DNA of 64,000 nucleotides, taken from assembly GCA_029948255.1 (NCBI GenBank), contig JALIZF010001881.1, positions 682,001 through 746,000 on the forward strand, read 5' to 3'. The DNA is from Telmatactis stephensoni. Taxonomy: Eukaryota; Cnidaria; Anthozoa; Actiniaria; Isophelliidae. The number at the start of each line of letters is the position of its first letter. The first letter of the stretch is position 1. Made by a program: the position numbers and the translations under genes. The notes beneath the pieces are model-generated. The model worked only from the letters and a program-made list of their open reading frames with translations. It did not search any database and was not told the origin of the DNA. Positions 61,835-64,000 of the stretch are shown here, piece after piece.

Positions 61835-62035
61835 AAAAATAAAGAATCCAATTCAAGAGGATGCAGAGATTGAAATTACATAGCAAGCTTTGGACTCTAT
61901 CCATCTAGCAGTCTTCATCAGGCTAAATCAATCAATGTAGCCTTGGCAGTGGAGACTCCAAGATAGAGTCAAAAGCTTGCCATGTAATTTCAATCTCTGC
62001 ATTCTCTTGAATTGGATTCTTTATTTTTTATTAAA
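61835..62035. mobile_element. Hairpin element, ATAAAGAATCCAATTCAAGA arms
   Basis: Arms AAAGAATCCAATTCAAGAGG and TCTCTTGAATTGGATTCTTT continue into GCAGAGATTGAAATTACAT and its complement. Non-coding. Confidence 0.72.
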
Positions 62036-62039
62036 ATAA

Positions 62040-64000
62040 CACTGATACTTTGTCACTTAAATCAGAATGAGTGTGCCCTAGAGTCAATGTTGGTCTTAAT
62101 TTAGCTTTCTAAGTACCACACAAATAGCACTAGATGGTATCTGGATAAATCATCTCAATTGCCTTTAAAGGGGTCATCAGTATCATTAAACACAAGGTTG
62201 ACAAACATATACTAATGCCTTTTATAAATAATCATGCACTAAATATATAAGAAAGCATTTTGGTTTTATTTGATAACTGTGGCTACATCCTCACTAATCC
62301 AGATTAATATAAATAATTATGCATTTTTTCATAATTTTTTTCTGTCCACACTAAAACAACTTTTTTTATCTTCAAGGACCAAAAACATGTTTTCATATAA
62401 TTTATCCGGACATCAGGGGTGTATCAAGGAAATTCAGAAAGAGGGGGCGGTACCCTGCGAGCAGGGCCTCCTTTAACCTGTACGGGGCGAAAGAAGGAAA
62501 GGAGACTCTGCAGAAGCTGTGTAGTTCAATCTTTATTTGAGCATGTGCGACCGTTACTCGTTCCCATTTCCGGTTCCAGTTTAAGCATTCGACCACTTCG
62601 CAGCAAAACAAAGCATGAATGACGACCTCTGTTACCCTGCAAGCAGAGTAGGTAAAGGGAGACTCTGCTCGCAGGGTAAGGGGGCCGGAACAGTTTCAAC
62701 AATAATGAAAAAAGTTATGATTTTATTGACAAGTCAGAACTTTCTTAAAAGTGTCTCAGAAATAAGGAGTGGACACGCCTTGCTAAGTCTGCCCCCGGAC
62801 AAGTAGCCTGAAATTTAAGAGGATTTAATCTGGAGCTCAGGAGGAGGGACTAATATAAATTGTCAATTTTGGGGGTAGATCCAGGATTATCCATTATGAG
62901 GGGTGCAGCATTATAGAACTTGGAAATCATCCAGAGGATATTTTGGAAAAGACAGTATCAAGAGAAAAGTCATCTCTGGAGGGAGTGTGCACATTCTGTT
63001 CCCCTCCCTTAATCTTTCTCTGAATATCAAAACTTTGTAGAAATATTAGATCAGTGTATCTTATGGACCTACATGTTTGATTGCTTGCTATTATCTGATA
63101 TGAGGATTTAAATTGGGGCTAGGTTTGCTAAGATATTACACAATAATCAAATAAAAAGTCAAGAAGGTTACATCAATGACAGAAGAATGGGCATAGCCTG
63201 CAGCTTGTCTAGACACTTTTAAATAGTTTTAAAACAACTATTAATATTGGTCATGATTCAATGAGACTGAGTTTAGCTAATCTGATTGAATTCAAATTTC
63301 AATTAACACTTCTTTGTGCATGGTGCAAAACAAATTTGGAATGTTGTATGACAAAAAAAAATAATTGCAACATCTTGGCAAAATTGCAACTTTTCTCGAC
63401 CTGACTGGAAAATGCTAGACTTGCCATCACAAGACTATACTACATCATGTCATCATTGTTTTGAAAGTGATTTTAATGCAAGAAAATAATTATAATTAAA
63501 ATAGCTTGCTTGAGAAAAAACCTGTTTATCTTCTGAGTTATTTTAAGCACATGATCAACGCAGTAACACCACTATCAGTTTAAAACAGATTTTCAATTAG
63601 TGCTTTAGTATCAAATATCCTGAAAGTTTGATCAACTGAGACCAAAGAAGGTCAGATACTTGAACTTGGTATTAATTAAACACGTTCGAGATTATTGCAC
63701 AACTTCTGTAAAGAATAAATTAAGAAAATACCAAGGTATAAAGAAGTGTCTGGAATTGTATTAAGACACGAATAGCAGAGTTCTTGATAGCTATTAAACT
63801 GGGTATAAATAACTCTAAAGTAAACGACAACGAAAACATTTAGCACCTTATGTTGATGTGACACTGGCTATATATGATCTACTCTTATCGATCGATATAA
63901 AGTTAAGAATTCTGTTAATGAAAGATACTTGTAGAAATCAACGTTAAAGCTAAACTTGAAGAATGGACTTCCGGTAGCAAAACAAACAAAATCTTAATCA
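62040..64000. other. Right-hand flank, no gene or exon recognised
   Basis: AT-rich sequence. Upstream kazrin exons would be expected on the minus strand here or beyond, but no coding match was seen. GCAGGGT-type words near 62450-62690 suggest a decayed repeat. Confidence 0.4.

Overview
The window is animal nuclear DNA. Genes are split by canonical GT-AG introns whose phases join exactly, coding density is low, and transposable elements are dense. An intronless TRIM-NHL gene with a broken tandem copy, a kazrin homologue, LPCAT3-type and UBIAD1-type genes, and many short inverted-repeat elements and tRNA-derived SINEs fit an invertebrate metazoan. An anthozoan cnidarian such as a stony coral is my best guess (inference, moderate confidence).

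Layout. 1-4.8 kb: minus-strand 5' half of an LPCAT3-like membrane acyltransferase gene (five exons; the rest lies left of the window). 6-8.5 kb: decayed TRIM-NHL copy with a hairpin transposon and two small fold-back duplications. 11-17.8 kb: better preserved TRIM-NHL gene and its upstream region, split by a nest of elements: a palindrome with 659-bp arms sits in an older hairpin element, and a rearranged Ty3/gypsy-type LTR element sits in one palindrome arm. 18-33.5 kb: almost only repeats (SINEs, LINE ends, hairpin elements, a second palindrome, a Penelope-like element with a GIY-YIG domain, an AAAAC satellite). 34-45.8 kb: a complete 16-exon LPCAT3-like gene on the plus strand, head-to-head with the first one and with identical internal exon lengths. 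46-48.2 kb: clustered hairpin elements. 48.7-50.2 kb: two-exon UBIAD1-like prenyltransferase gene, minus strand. 50.3-57 kb: repeats, TC and GAAA/GGAA microsatellites. 57.2-61.4 kb: SAM-domain half of a kazrin homologue, minus strand, with its N-terminal exons to the right of the window or unseen.

The genes do not form an operon or a shared pathway. Two act on membrane lipids or isoprenoids (LPCAT3-like, UBIAD1-like), one is a likely ubiquitin-ligase or RNA-binding scaffold (TRIM-NHL), one a cytoskeletal or junction scaffold (kazrin). The main themes are fold-back structure at every scale (35-bp hairpins, 200-400-bp elements, a 3-kb palindrome, an LTR element folded on itself) and two enzyme genes with replaced conserved residues: His where MBOAT enzymes have the catalytic Asn, and a degenerate first Asp-rich motif in the UbiA protein.
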